The position numbers and the translations under genes were made by a program. A stretch of DNA of 64,000 bases from Blastomussa wellsi (taxonomy: Eukaryota > Cnidaria > Anthozoa > Scleractinia > Plerogyridae), in NCBI GenBank assembly GCA_947652115.1, contig OX393566.1, positions 13,211,084-13,275,083 on the forward strand, given 5' to 3'. Position 1 is the first letter of the stretch; each line of letters opens with the position of its first letter. Positions 11,405-23,163 of the stretch are shown here, piece after piece. Under the pieces are notes generated by a model. It ran no database searches. It was not told the origin of the DNA and saw only the letters and a list, made by a program, of their open reading frames with translations.

Positions 11405-11838
11405 CGTGAGGTGTTCCTTGGTGTTTTTATTGACTCAAATTTATCATGGAAACCACAGGTAGAATATATTTATAAAAAAGTCTTCGAATATTATCTAAAA
11501 TCCGTTATTATGTAGACATCATTATTTTAATTAGCCTCTATTTTGCTCTGATATACCTTTTTTAATCTATGGAATAATTGCCTGGGGCAACACCTATTCA
11601 ACCACTTTACAATCTATATTTTACAACAAAAAGCAGTTCGCCTCATGACATTTTCAAAATTCGATGAGCATTTAAGTCTTCTATTCCAAAAACTAAATAT
11701 TATTAAACTATCATATTGCACTATTTATGTATAGATTTAAAAACAGAAAGGGAGTGAGATTCATCAATATAATACAAGATCTGCAGCGAAACAACCATAT
11801 TACCTTCCCAGAGTTAGAACAAACTATGACAAAATTAA
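11405..11838 (+). pseudogene. CR1-like LINE ORF2 C-terminal relic, 5' part
   Basis: Translation in shifting frames gives the RT thumb and C-terminal region of a CR1/Jockey-type LINE. VFLGVFIDSNLSWKPQVEYI is at about 11420. A later frame gives the YGIIAWGNTY block, then SKFDEHLS and QYNTRSAAKQPYYLPRVRTN near 11790. Several 1-bp frame changes are needed, so it is an old dead copy. It stops at the TTAA at 11835 where the MITE 11839-12655 entered, and resumes at 12656. Confidence 0.75.
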
Positions 11839-12655
11839 AGTGCTACTATGATGAAATTTCGATGTCTCCAAACTAAGCCATATTAAAGCATTAAACAGTA
11901 GTCTGCATGAGAAGAAAATTGCTGCTTACGTTTTAGAAATATATTTTTTCGTTACAGAGATATTCAAGTTTTTAAAATATGCAAATTAGCTAATTAATGA
12001 CGTCATAGACTCAACAAAATTTTAATCAAATAAATGAAGTAAAAATATCTCACCCAGTTTGGATTATTTGATTCTTTGCATCATGACTCTACTAGGTGAG
12101 TTGTGCAATATGCGATTAACAATTATGTTACCATGGCAACATGCTGGGTCCCAGACCTCCCCAATGTTAAAGACTATTCTGGCCATTTGTCGCCGTCAAT
12201 TTTGATATTTCTCAATGACTCTCGATCTACATGATTTCGCAAGCATATTTATGTGTTTGGTGGGTTCTTTGGCCTGGTTTAATTTTTCTGGGCTAAAAAT
12301 CACTCAAATACTGAAAACAGATTCGAGGGGACTGGAAAAGAGTGTGTTGCCATAGAAACAAGATTAAGTTACAACCATAGGCGTGTCACCTGAAGAACTA
12401 TTACTGTGCCAAATTTCAACTGTCTCCATAAAAACCTGACCGAGATAGCCCTATTTTTTTACTTCATATAAAATTTGGTTGAGTAGATGACGTCACCAGT
12501 CTCCTAATTTGGATATTTTACCAATTTTTTAAACTTGACTATCTCGGGAACTACTACAGATATTTGAAAACGGAAAACAGCATTTTTAATCTCACATGAA
12601 GCGCTCACGATTCCCTCCTAAAAGCAAGGTGTAAAAAATTGATCACAGTATCACT
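11839..12655. mobile_element. 817-bp MITE at a TTAA duplication, ends match the 27.7-kb transposon
   Basis: It begins AGTGCTACTATGATGAAATT and ends with the inverse (TGATCACAGTATCACT), flanked on both sides by TTAA (11835-11838 and 12656-12659). The outer 20 bp match the termini of the autonomous element at 27,700-32,405 (AGTGGTACTATGATGAAAAA). Internal sequence is noncoding. Removing the element with one TTAA puts the two halves of the host LINE C-terminus back in the same reading frame, which is strong evidence for a precise insertion with TTAA duplication. Confidence 0.85.
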
Positions 12656-12790
12656 TTAACATACGATTTCGGGCCTCTATGATTTGGAACTCAATAAAAG
12701 AACAGATTAAATTTGCCTCTCTTTCAAAATTTAACTTAACTCTCGCGGAATATCATCTTGCACTGTATTGACTGTATTGTACTCTTCGTA
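12656..12790 (+). pseudogene. CR1-like LINE ORF2 C-terminal relic, 3' part
   Basis: Directly after the MITE the translation continues with NIRFRASMIWNSIKEQIKFA, the extreme C-terminal block (consensus-like 'FNIRFxGPKxWNSI') of the LINE seen at 11405-11838. The 3' UTR is probably within 12790-12880, but no tail repeat is clear. Confidence 0.7.
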
Positions 12791-12883
12791 AATGGATGAG
12801 TTGTTTCGTTGTGCTGGTACCCTTAAATTAATATACTTATATTTAATCTCTTTTGTACTTTAATTTATAAATCTGTTGGGATT

Positions 12884-12951
12884 GCCGGATTCACTTTGGT
12901 TCTCCCCGACTAAAGCTTTAGTAGTTGCACCAAAGTGTGATAGGTTTCTCT
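12884..12951. repeat. Short copy of a split repeat (long copy at 13932-14121)
   Basis: TTGCCGGATTCACTTTGG...CTAAAG is joined directly to TTTAGTAGTTGCACC...TTTCTCTAC. At 13932-14121 the same two halves are separated by about 122 bp beginning ATGGGCACCCATGGG. The two copies bracket the first 950-bp repeat unit. Whether the short copy has lost, or the long copy gained, the middle cannot be told; the boundaries do not fit GT-AG. Confidence 0.6.
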
Positions 12952-13905
12952 ACTATTTTAAGTCCTGAAACGGCAAACGATCGATAGAATCGCGATCTTC
13001 TTTCTTCAGTTACGAGCGATAAACCAAAATTTCTTGGCACCAAATTGGGTTCTTCAGAACCATGAAAAGTTAGAAATTTTCTGCAATAAATCCGATGATA
13101 ATTTTTTTAGCACTTGCACAGTTCGAACAACTTTTATTGTACACTCATTCATCTCTAGGTCTCCGCGAGTTATTCAATGTAAAAAAGACATGATGAAAGC
13201 GAATAAATGTTTTTGAATTAATTTTGTTACTAGAACTGACAGCTAATGCGTGGTTCAATTCTACCGGTAACCATCCCCCTCCCCGGGAAACCCCCGGGGC
13301 AAGTCTAGCCCTTTCGGCCCGGGGTTGGGGAATTGCTTTAAGAGGCCTTGGCCCGGGGGATGGGGGAGTGGGGCAAATCCAAAATGCCTTCTCAATGACG
13401 AATGTTCTTCCTAGTTCGCTTATCGGTTGACACGATTGTGCCGTAACACGCTAGGACACTGCCTCATATTTCCAGGGAAAATCTATAAAAATTGTAGCCG
13501 ACTGGTAAGAGAAGAATAATATTTTAAAATTTAATATGCTTTTGAGGGTTTTTTGCTTTCCCTTCATTGTTCTGTTCGTTCGTTGCAAACTCCTTCCTTT
13601 CCTATTCTTTCGAAGAAGTGGCGAGACTTTAATACTGGTTAGATTTTCAGTTTTCTTTATAAAACGTAGTCTTAACGATTTCTTATGCTATAAATGCAGT
13701 CTCTGTTATTCATGATATATATAGTCTAGAAAAACGTTCAGATTCGTGAGTAGACGTGTAACAAGTCGGTCCTTTTCAGACCCAATAATGATCACAATAA
13801 TGTTAAAGAACAGAGGAGCACTTTCTACACCTTTGGCCGAGTGAGAAATCAGAAGTAAGTCATCCGCATAGAGTAACTGAATTGTTTAAATGAGATCCAT
13901 TTGGT
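12952..13905. repeat. 950-bp direct repeat, copy 1
   Basis: Matches 16233-17172 in the same orientation at an estimated 93-95 per cent by eye, starting ACTATTTTAAGTCCTGAAA and ending GAGATCCATTTGGT. It contains an unusual GC-rich island (13265-13376) with CCCGGG-rich inverted segments, and a 60-codon frame at 13034-13216 that I do not recognise. It could be an LTR pair or simply a dispersed repeat. The ends lack TG...CA. Confidence 0.7.
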
Positions 13906-13931
13906 TTTGAAAACCTTCGTCGCTCCGATTT

Positions 13932-14121
13932 TTGCCGGATTCACTTTGGTTCTCCCCGACTAAAGATGGGCACCCATGGGTTTCTGAGCTTCTTGTTTTT
14001 GTTTGGTACGTGTAGCAAAGTTCTGAGGAAGAATAATGTTTCGAGGGAATAGTCTACTTTTTTTTCTTTCTAACAACTTTCCTCTTTAGTAGTTGCACCA
14101 AAGTGTGATAGGTTTCTCTAC
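13932..14121. repeat. Long copy of the split repeat
   Basis: Contains the same outer halves as 12884-12951 but with about 122 bp between them, starting with the palindromic ATGGGCACCCAT. Together with 12884-12951 it frames repeat copy 1. Confidence 0.6.
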
Positions 14122-16232
14122 TTGTTTAAACTAAAAGAATGATGAATGCAGCAATTAAAACATATCATATCTTCAGATGTATCAGTGACTCGTAATTCTA
14201 TCTGTAAATGAAATCATTCCTATTTACCAACACACTTCTGACGTAACCTGCATTTTGTCAACCAGTCCCCAATGTTTTGCTGCTTTGCCTGACTTTTGAG
14301 CATTGAAATTCTGTGAAGCAAATGTTTTCCTCTGCTGTTATGTTCTTACATTGTGAGATTTTCCTTTTTTCTGGAACTTTTTCACTTATTTTGTGTCAGC
14401 ACTGCAGAAATCAGCCTACTCTTTTATTTTCTTTAGTTTTCGGTTACGTTACTAATTAATATTTCCTATTGATTAACGATTCTGAAAGGCATAATCGGGG
14501 TTATTTTTAGCTCAAATAATAATGCTTACCATCAAAAATTAATTAGCAGAGCATGTTTTTAGCCTGGAAAGTTAAATGTAATTTATGTAATACTCAGAAG
14601 AGTAAAATGGTGGCTTGAAGCTGCCGTGTTTTACCGGTTTGGGCCATTGTTGCTGACAAACGGAACAGAAGAAAGCCAGTCAGTTACGATATGAACTAAT
14701 TTGTCTAAGATAACACAGAATTAGATAGCTTTAGCTGATTGGCTGCCCTGTGAACGATATTTGAATGACCAACATTACCTTTGTCAATAAGACTGCTTGT
14801 GTAGACGCCGACGGGTTGAGACGAAAGTAACGTTGATGGACCGACGACCCGCCATCATTTGAAACAAGGGTGATCCGAAAGCCCAGGTAAGAAAACTAAT
14901 CGCGTAGTGTGACACACTTCAATCATTAAAGCCTAAATGGGTTCAACAAAATGCTGTAAAGGAACAGAAAGCGACTTATTTTATATTGAAAACTGACTTG
15001 CGGCCACAAAATCCCAGTTAGTATTTTGTGCCTTGACACACGAGAAATTCATTCACGTTCAACCAAGATTCAAACCTCATGAATTTTCATTTTCTTTATT
15101 CTTCTGATTCAAGAAACTGAAGGAAGCGTCTTAAAATAATGATCACACAAAAACGTTTTTTATCCGGCGACTATCCTGGTACACAATCGCCTGGTTTTAT
15201 TTTCAAATCAGTTTGATAAAATTCGTACAAGTTCGTACAAGTGGACTGACACTATCTAATCGCTGATGAAGGTTTGCATGTCCTAGCACCGTTCTGTTTT
15301 ACCTCCCTAAATCTGAAGTGTTGTAAGTAATTTATTGCGCAGTTTGACTTCTTCAATTTGAAGTATATATATGCATAAACACAATAATATTTTACTCGCT
15401 GGTAATTTCGTATGCAGCCCGCGGTATATAAGTAAACACGTTTAAGAAAACTTCCAGCGAAATATCTTGTTCTTCTTGAGTGTTTCAGTAACAAAAATTC
15501 TTCATTTGTTATTTCATCGCATAGTATCGCATTTTGGCGTTATGCCAGGTTATAGGTGTGATTTACTGACTGTAGATACATTTCTCAGGCTGCCGTTGTT
15601 GGTCTTGTTGAGAAAAATATGTAAAATTTACATAACACAGAAACGCTCTCTTGGGTCGGCTTATCATTGGTTTTGGTGATCGTGAAATTTGGCTTCACCT
15701 TTTACATGTAAATCCGCTTTTATGCCTAAATTAAAAACATGAAAGCCATATTATCACTTTTTCTTTGAATTTGAATGCAATCATAAAAATACAATCGTGT
15801 CAAAAGTAAGAAGAAAATAAACAGACAAAGGATAGAATCGGAAATAGAAGTTGAATGTAAATTGTTCCCGGCATTGACTATGGCCGTTGTGTGTGAACAT
15901 TTCTTTGATGGCCAGCCGGGTTGTCTAGAAGCGACATTATACAAGTATTTCAAACCGGAACGCAGTAGGCGACAAATCTGCTTTGCACTAGAGAACATTT
16001 CAATATGGATGCTGTACCCTATTCACACCAACAAAACCAGGTTCAACAAAATGGAAATCAGCAACAGAAAATTGAAACTGGCCCGTTAGCTCCAACTTGT
16101 GTTTGGTGCCGACAGACATCAGTTAACTGACAAGTTTTAATATATAATTTAGGCAAGACTAAAAGCGGAGTTCCCCAATTATTTTCTCCAATGGATAATA
16201 CTATGCTTCCACTCTGCAAAATAGGCTACCAA
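14122..16232. other. Spacer between the 950-bp repeats, no recognised gene
   Basis: 2.1 kb without a convincing coding region. The one gene-like signal is a GC-richer patch at about 14800-14886 that ends CCCAG followed by GTAAGA, a good splice donor, so a noncoding 5' exon is possible. Frames at 15252-15494 and 15726-15998 show no domain. If the flanking repeats are LTRs, this would be a non-coding internal region. Confidence 0.35.
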
Positions 16233-17172
16233 ACTATTTTAAGTCCTGAAATAGAATCGCGATCTTCTTTCTTCAGTTACGAGAGATAAACCAAAATTTC
16301 TTGGCACCAAATTGGGTTCTTCAGAACCATGAAAAGTTAGAAATTTTCTGCAATAAACCCGGTGATAATTTTTTATCACTTGCACAGCTCGAACAACTTT
16401 TATTGTACACTCATTCATCTCTAGGTCTCCGCGAGTTATTCAATGTAAAAAAGGACATGATGAAAGCGAATAAATTTGTTTGAATTAATTTTGTTATTAG
16501 CACTGACAGCTAATGCGTGGTTCAATTCTACCGGTAACCATCCCCTCCCCGGGAAACCCCCGGGGCAAGTCTAGCCCTTTCGGCCCGGGGGTGGGGAATT
16601 GCTTTAAGAGGCCTTGGCCCGGGGGGTGGGGGAGTGGGGCAAATCCAAAATGCCTTCTCAATGACGAATGTTCTTCCTAGTTCGCTTATCGGTTGACACG
16701 ATTGTGCCGTAACACGCTAGGACACTGCCTCATATTTCCAGGGAAAATCTATAAAAATTGTAGCCGACTGGTAAGAGAAGAATAATATTTTAAAATTTAA
16801 ATATGCTTTTGAGGGTTTTTTGCTTTCCCTTTATTGTTCTGTTCGCTCGTTGCAAACTCCTTCCTTTCCTATTCTTTCGAAGAAGTGGCGAGACTTTAAT
16901 ACTGGTTAGATTTTCAGTTTTCTTTATAAAATGTAGTCTTAACGATTTCTTATGCTATAAATGCAGTCTCCGTTATTCATGATATATATAGTCTAGAAAA
17001 GCGTTCAAATTCGTGAGTACAAGTGTAACAAGTCGGTCCTTATAAGACCCAATAATGATCACAATAATGTTAAAGAACAGAGAAGCCCTTTCTGCACCTT
17101 TGGCCGAGTGAGAAATCAAAACTAAGTCATCCGCATAGAGTAACTGAATTGTTTAAATGAGATCCATTTGGT
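16233..17172. repeat. 950-bp direct repeat, copy 2
   Basis: Second copy of the 12952-13905 repeat. It lacks an 18-bp stretch near its start (CGGCAAACGATCGA region) and has scattered substitutions, but keeps the GC-rich island (16540-16640). Unlike copy 1 it is not framed by the TTGCCGGATT split repeat. Confidence 0.7.
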
Positions 17173-17599
17173 AAAACTATAGGATCGGTGTCTTTTCGGT
17201 GAAGTAGAATCGGAATTTCATCGGTTTAGGTTCAGATTAAACAATCTTTACCCTAGTTTTGGCGTAAAGACTTTTAATAAGATCATAAATTTTCCCCGGT
17301 GTTGTATTAGGAAAGTTTGTAAAAGAGACCGTCATGCGACAAAACAAGTCTACAATTTATCTTTGGAACTTGACTGCCGTAATTGTCAATCAAAGTCCTT
17401 AGAGTAAAGATGTGAGCGAAGACCCAGCGAATGATCGATGATCAGGTTACAAACCTATTTGAGCTTGATGTAAAATGTTGTGATCGAGTATAATGATGAT
17501 GATGCATAAATATGCATAAATTGTGATATTTATGCATGTCAGCCTGCGTAGTTTGCCGGGTCATGCATGTTTGTTGCCAGATGTGTAAATTGGAGTCAG
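17173..17599. other. No recognised feature
   Basis: About 430 bp of AT-rich sequence between the 950-bp repeat and the next TIR element. It has ATGATGATG and ATGCATAAAT short repeats near 17490-17535 and nothing else I can support. Confidence 0.4.
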
Positions 17600-18915
17600 T
17601 TATTATTAAAATGCCTATAACCCCAAAAAATTGTTTTGGCCAGCTTAAATCTTTGCATTACATGGAGCAAAACGGCGCAAAAATTTTTACTTTTGGTAGA
17701 AACGGCGATTTTTTATGAATTTTTTAAAGACGGAATTATTTGACACACGACCGAGTTAAGAGGAGTCTGGGGCTGGTGACATCATTCCAGGCCATTGGCG
17801 GCAGTTTTGAACAAGCATATGGACCCAGATGAGTAGATCTGGATGGATAGTGCAGAATTTTTGTACAATGTCAATGAACTAACGTTTTATACGTTCGTTT
17901 AGATGTACATGTGTATTGCGATTGTAATGAGTGCTGATGATTTTATTCCGGCTTATTTGCTGAGCATTCACTCAGTCTGTGCGTCCCTTTTACCGATCGA
18001 GCTCAGCGTACAGAAATAGATCACGCAACCTCCCGTTCAAAGACTTACTATTAGCATAAAGAATTCCTCACAACTTGCGGTAAAAAAAATGTAATATAAA
18101 GGATGATGTAGGGGAAGATTATCGGCAAATTTCTTAAACATTCTAAACTTGTGAGCCCTTATAGACGCTAGTTGATGTGGCGAAGTTTTGTTGGTATAAA
18201 TGACCTTCACGCCGGCTCACCTTTACATAAACAGCAAAATTATAAACCGAATCGCTCTAAACGTGAAGAAAAAATATACAGTGATTTGGCTTGACTATTT
18301 GCACGGCCATTCTGCCAAGTTCGAATGTCTGGACTCACGAATAGATTATTTCCAGTATCCAGCAGATCAGTATATTCAAGCAAATGCGAAGCGCCGCGAC
18401 ATGAGCCGATCGTTCGCATTGTGCGTGTAAACAGATTAAGCAAATTTAACACGCAGTCTGTTTCGAATCAGTAACTTACAAAAATCGCTTGATACATTTA
18501 AACAATAATATTACTTTGAATCGACAAGAACAAATTACCTTGAATTCTACGAAAATTCTGGAAGCCGTGCGAAGCAATTCTTCGCTGCAGACTCGCCGAT
18601 CGACCAGACCTGGTCATGAAATTTGTTCGCTGAAGTGTTTAGCGTACACCGCCGAGATCTTGATCGGAACTCACAATTTTAAACGCATTTTCGAGCTCAG
18701 AACGAAGCCACAACAACTCGACACAAACGTGCTGGACCCAGATCCTTTTGACCGATTCTTTGACTCGGTCATGCTTTTCAAAAGAGCGATTTTTCACGAC
18801 ATAAAAAAATCGCGGTTTCAACCGAAAGCAAAATTTTTTTTTCGGCATTCTGATCAGGGAAATGCCAATATTTCTTTGGACAGAAAAAATGTGGGGGGTT
18901 ATGGGCACTTTATTA
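17600..18915. mobile_element. TIR element with TGCCTATAACCCC ends
   Basis: The left end has ATTAAAATGCCTATAACCCC; the right end has the inverse GGGGTTATGGGCACTTTATT. Similarity between arms continues inward: the left 'TTTGGTAGAAACGGCGATTTTTTATG' region corresponds to the inverse of about 18780-18830, giving degenerate arms near 130 bp. The internal 1 kb includes a 144-codon plus frame (18489-18923) that runs out through the right arm and has no known motif. Probably a non-autonomous DNA transposon. Confidence 0.55.
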
Positions 18916-18923
18916 CTTTATAG

Positions 18924-20931
18924 GCACTTTGGAGAATTGGATTAATAACTTTTAGAGAGTAGCATCAGAAATTGTATTCCAGTTTTTAACATTTCATTAC
19001 GAATTTTAGCAGGCCCAGGGGCCTTTTGTAAAGTTTAGCAAGTTTCTGAAGTTTACCATGTTCTTAATCTCGACAAATGAAACAGGGCTAGAACGCCATA
19101 AAGATTTTCTGAAACTTGATTTCACTTTAGGGAAGTGAGAAAGGTCTGGATGTGAATGTTGTTGTTAGAGGGTCAATCGGGATTTCTTGAGTATACGGAA
19201 GAAGGCCTTTGGTCTTCTTTTAGGGGTTTCATGCATGCATGACCGTTGGTTGTCTTGTTTTGCGTCATGCAGGTCCTCAGTCTGGGAATTGAAGCGTATA
19301 TTTTTTTTGATTTGATCAGCTTTTTAGAGTTCTTACGCACAGTATGACATGTTGCTAAGGTTTGGATCAAGAGGATTTCCATGTTTTTTTAAAAGAGAGC
19401 AAACTGTTAATAGAGAACCACAATCTTTCAATCTTTCAATCTTTATTTCTTACATTAATATATGACTGGATTTATGTAAACCGGGTCAAAGAAAATTGTG
19501 AGCGAAGCTGTATTTTCTCGCCAAAAGCGGTTGTTTTATCGCCAGAAACTGTCTCCAATGTCTACGCTATAAAATTTAAAAGGATTGGCAGCTTCTATTC
19601 TCCTTGGTGACTCACTTATCCGAAAGTTCAGTGCTAGTATTACTGTTATTATTACTCTGTCTTGATTCAACAGAACTCAGTTAGATAAAGTTGACATGAC
19701 ACTATAGTTCTGAAGGCATATTTTCGCAAGGACTCACGGTGTCAATGGGCACTATTCTGAACTCAAATCAACGCAAATTAATCTAACCTATGTCTTTTCG
19801 GAGCAAGAAGATTGTAGTTTGGGCATAACAACAAAATCACGAAGTCTACTAATTCAATTAAATTATTATTTACAACATAAAATGGCATCACAGACTTCAA
19901 AATTTCCAGCGCAAGAGGTGACCCGGTAAGCAATGCATTGTCTAAAATGATCTGAGGAATAGTGTGTAACATCAAGGATTCGCTTGATTTTTAGGCAGCT
20001 CCGGATTAAAGCTGAGAAATGTACTTTGATTAGTGACCCGCACATGGTTCATGTCGGTCAGCGACCGGAAACTACGCTTCCGAACTGAACAAATCGCCGT
20101 TTAGATCAGCGGAAAACCGATCTGGCACTTCTACCTAGCGGCAAAATTTCCATAAAAAAAGCATGAACATGAATCAATCGTACTCACATTAAATAGGGCT
20201 CTGTAATTCCACGCTATTCCTCGGTTTTCCCACACAGCTAGCCATTTTCTAGGAAATTGAATGCAATCGCCCGGATGTAACGAATTTTTTTTGCGCGGGA
20301 CACAATACTACCAAGATTAGAGCAGAATTTTTCTAAGTCTTTCGCCACAGAATAGTTCCAGCCACATATCGGCATGGCCGCCTTCGAATCACCCGTCAAG
20401 TCCGGTAGGGAGTCCTATTTGGTGTGGCGAAGGACTTTTTGCCGTCTAAAGCAAGCACCTCACTATCCCGCCTCGCACAAGTCGTAACGAGTTGTTCAAG
20501 TTCACCCGTTAGAGCTTTGTTTAAGGAAAGATAATAGCCGACGCTTAGATTGCAAATCGTTGGACTTCCACCTTCATTGGACTTAATGATGTCCTCCGGC
20601 AAACTTCCTTTAGACGGCAGGATTGGTAAACCTACAGATCAGCTACCGCGCGGTGTCAAAAATTCAAACCGATGTACTCATCGAGCTGGGGCCTGGGTAA
20701 AAATGGCCAAAAATAACGGGTGGGGTGAGGGAGGGGGGGGGGGAGTGGGCTACAGTAAAAAGTACCAGACATCAGGAATTTGGCATGGGAACATTATGAA
20801 GGGTAAGATTTCATACAAAGAGTGGCCAATAGTCACCGACGGTTACTTCGCAAAACAAACAAAATAGATCGAAATCTCATACATTTCCTCTATTGCCTCA
20901 AGCCCCTTCTTTTGCTAAATCAAGACAGATT
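18924..20931. other. 2 kb without a recognised gene
   Basis: No domain is recognised in any frame. One segment near 19440-19500 (ATATGACTGGATTTATGTAAACC, then GGGTCAAAGAA) recurs in inverted orientation at 21080-21125, so a dispersed repeat is present at both places. A run of G at 20728-20745 is the only compositional oddity. Confidence 0.35.
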
Positions 20932-20990
20932 ATTAATATTATTATTATCATTATTATTACTATTATTATTAACATTGCTATTATTATTAT
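20932..20990. repeat. (ATT)n microsatellite
   Basis: Imperfect ATT trinucleotide repeat, about 59 bp, interrupted by single C and A changes. Confidence 0.9.
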
Positions 20991-21356
20991 AGATTTTCTC
21001 TTCGCTCCCTTGTTGACCCGATTTTTAGGCCTAATTAACATGCCTAACAAGTCTTCATCGTTACAACGTGAGAAGGGGGTCATTAATTCTTTGACCTGGT
21101 TTTCATAAATCCAGTTATATATACAAATATACAAATATCACACCACCTGCAAATAGCAAGGCTAATCGAGGCAGGTGGGGTGTGGACGGCTTAGATTTAT
21201 TACAATAGTTGAAGTGAAAAAGTACCATATTTATAATAAAAAGGGTCAGTAAGGAAAAGAAAAGAGAACGAAAAAAAGAAAAATAGAAAAATAGAAAAGA
21301 GAAATTGAGATAAGAAAATTGAGGCAGCTATTTAGATAAGCGAGGGCAAATATTTT

Positions 21357-21402
21357 GGGTTAGGGTTAGGTTAGGGTTAGGGTTAGGGTTAGGGTTAGGT
21401 TA
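21357..21402 (+). repeat. Interstitial (TTAGGG)n telomere-type tract
   Basis: About 46 bp of TTAGGG units, two of them shortened to TTAGG. It ends only 11 bp before the TIR element at 21414. TTAGGG is the telomere repeat of cnidarians and vertebrates. Because ordinary sequence continues on both sides this is an interstitial tract, not a chromosome end. Confidence 0.9.
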
Positions 21403-21413
21403 ATTTTTTATGC

Positions 21414-22004
21414 TAGAGACGTTAAAACCGTCTGAGACGTTAAAGCTGTCTCGAGACGACTTTAACGTCTAGTATAAAAACGGTAAATAAGACTGACGCC
21501 TTAAACGTCTGATGGCTCCAACGTCTTTTCGTAAGAGCGTCTGAACGACGCTCTCTTAACGGACAACTTTAACGTCTCAGACGTTAAAGACGTCTAGTAT
21601 AAAAACGGGACGCCATTACCTTGGACGCATTTTATAATAGCGCCATGTTTCCAGCCAGGTGCAAGTCGACTTGTTCGAAAATCCGCTCGCAAAACGTTTA
21701 CTCGTGTCCAGTGTCCTCCGAGTGTAGAACCCAGTCTTTTTTTTATTTTTTATTCTTTTTTTTCTGTCAGGCCGTCCACTAAATGCTAGACTGTTCACAG
21801 CCGCTCTATTTTTCAACGCAAAAGAAAGCGCGAGCAAAAAAACAAATTTTTCGCCGGAGTCCAGTTCTCTCGCGATTCATTCACCCCGTTCGCCGATCGA
21901 TGAAAAATACGAAAAAATAGCGGACTGTGAACAGTCCTGTTTTTATACCAGACGCCTTAAACGTCTTAGACGTCAAAAGCGTCCAGACGACTTTATCGTC
22001 TCTA
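21414..22004. mobile_element. 591-bp TIR element with GACGTTAAA-rich arms
   Basis: The left arm starts TAGAGACGTTAAAACCGTC and holds several 'GACTTTAACGTCT' units plus 'TAGTATAAAAACGG' twice. The right arm ends TTTATCGTCTCTA and is the inverse, with 'GTTTTTATACCAGACG'. The arms are built of short inverted and direct repeats of the AACGTCT/AGACGTT motif. There is no coding capacity; the frames inside are shadows. A non-autonomous DNA transposon is the best reading; the target duplication is unclear. Confidence 0.7.
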
Positions 22005-23010
22005 TTATCATCATTTATGATATTAAGTAATTCCTTCACTATTCCTAGCAAGGAGCTATTTTGAAACAAGGATAGAAGCGAGACAAATTCTTCTTGTTTT
22101 AAGGCAACAAGAAACGCTTGATTCCAGACAAATTGTTTTGGATGACTAAACTTATCGATTTGCGGGCGAGAAATTGTTTGCGGATGAGCTTTCGGAGAGA
22201 TCGTTAACCAACAAATAAGTTGAGAATGATCTGAATCATCTCTGTCTTCAGAACCACACCAACCCAACTTTAAAAAGCTAATACGTCACTCTCTTGGGTC
22301 GATCGGGAAAGATATTTAGCACATTTACTAGAGATTGAATAATGTTTCCAAAAATGTAGATTTGATTAGCATCGGTGCTACCATAGCAACGAAACCATGA
22401 CGACATTTTTCTCTTTATCGAGACCTAAACTTTTAAAACGAATCAACGTCCCTTGTAGTATATATGAAGGTCTTCAACTCTGCAAAGTTTGAAAAAATTC
22501 TATTAGAGCGAGTTGAATATTTTGTAGTAAAAATGTAAAAGTAAGCCTCAGTATCTGTTAGTTCGTTGATTCCAGCGACTTCCTGCAGATTGAAACAATG
22601 TACTTTCCATTCGGGGGTGGAAGCGAAATAATGAATAATGAATAACGCTTTAAAAAAGAAAATGAATAAGGAATATTTAGGATTTGAACTTTCGGAATAA
22701 AGAATAATACAGTTTCTGTAAAAAGAAAAATGAATAATAAACGCATGTGAATAGACGCATGCGAGTTGAGCTGAGAGCACGCTCAAGTTGTCTTTCTCTT
22801 CACTCTATCAGCTTTGTGTCGATCGCTCTTTTGTTAATAACTTGCCAGAACAGTCTGTGTGATGTTCATATTTTGGCTCACCTGTCTTCGATCAAAAATC
22901 GTCGGACAAGAGAACTTTGTTAGGGGCTTTCTCTTGATTTATTCGTACTTTTTTTCTTTGATGTTGATCTCTGGTGAGCATTGGGTGGAACTGGCCAATC
23001 TTGAATGGAT

Positions 23011-23108
23011 AATGCCCGCTTGAGGTCTAGAAAAGCTGCTAGTGGATGCCGAGCCGTTAGGCGAGGGCATTGAGCTGCTTTAATATTTCTAGACCTCAAA
23101 AGGGCATT
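23011..23108. repeat. Hairpin AATGCCC...GGGCATT
   Basis: AATGCCCGCTTGAGGTCTAG is matched by the inverse CTAGACCTCAAAAGGGCATT about 55 bp downstream. It is a small fold-back MITE inside the 22,611-23,735 element. Confidence 0.6.
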
Positions 23109-23163
23109 ATTTTCTTATAGGAAATTAGGAAACCCATCTTCTAGTTGGTTTAGAATATAGTAA

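Noticed and set aside
12952..17172. Definite LTR retrotransposon
   Set aside because: The repeats lack TG...CA ends and no coding, primer-binding or target-duplication evidence was found; kept only as direct repeats.
18489..18923. 144-codon plus frame as a protein gene
   Set aside because: It runs out through the right terminal repeat of a TIR element, has no family resemblance, and the reverse strand is equally open.
21357..21402. Chromosome end
   Set aside because: The TTAGGG tract is short and normal sequence continues on both sides.
22433..22786. 117-codon minus frame
   Set aside because: It crosses the fold-back arm and the inserted TIR element, has no domain, and is low in complexity.
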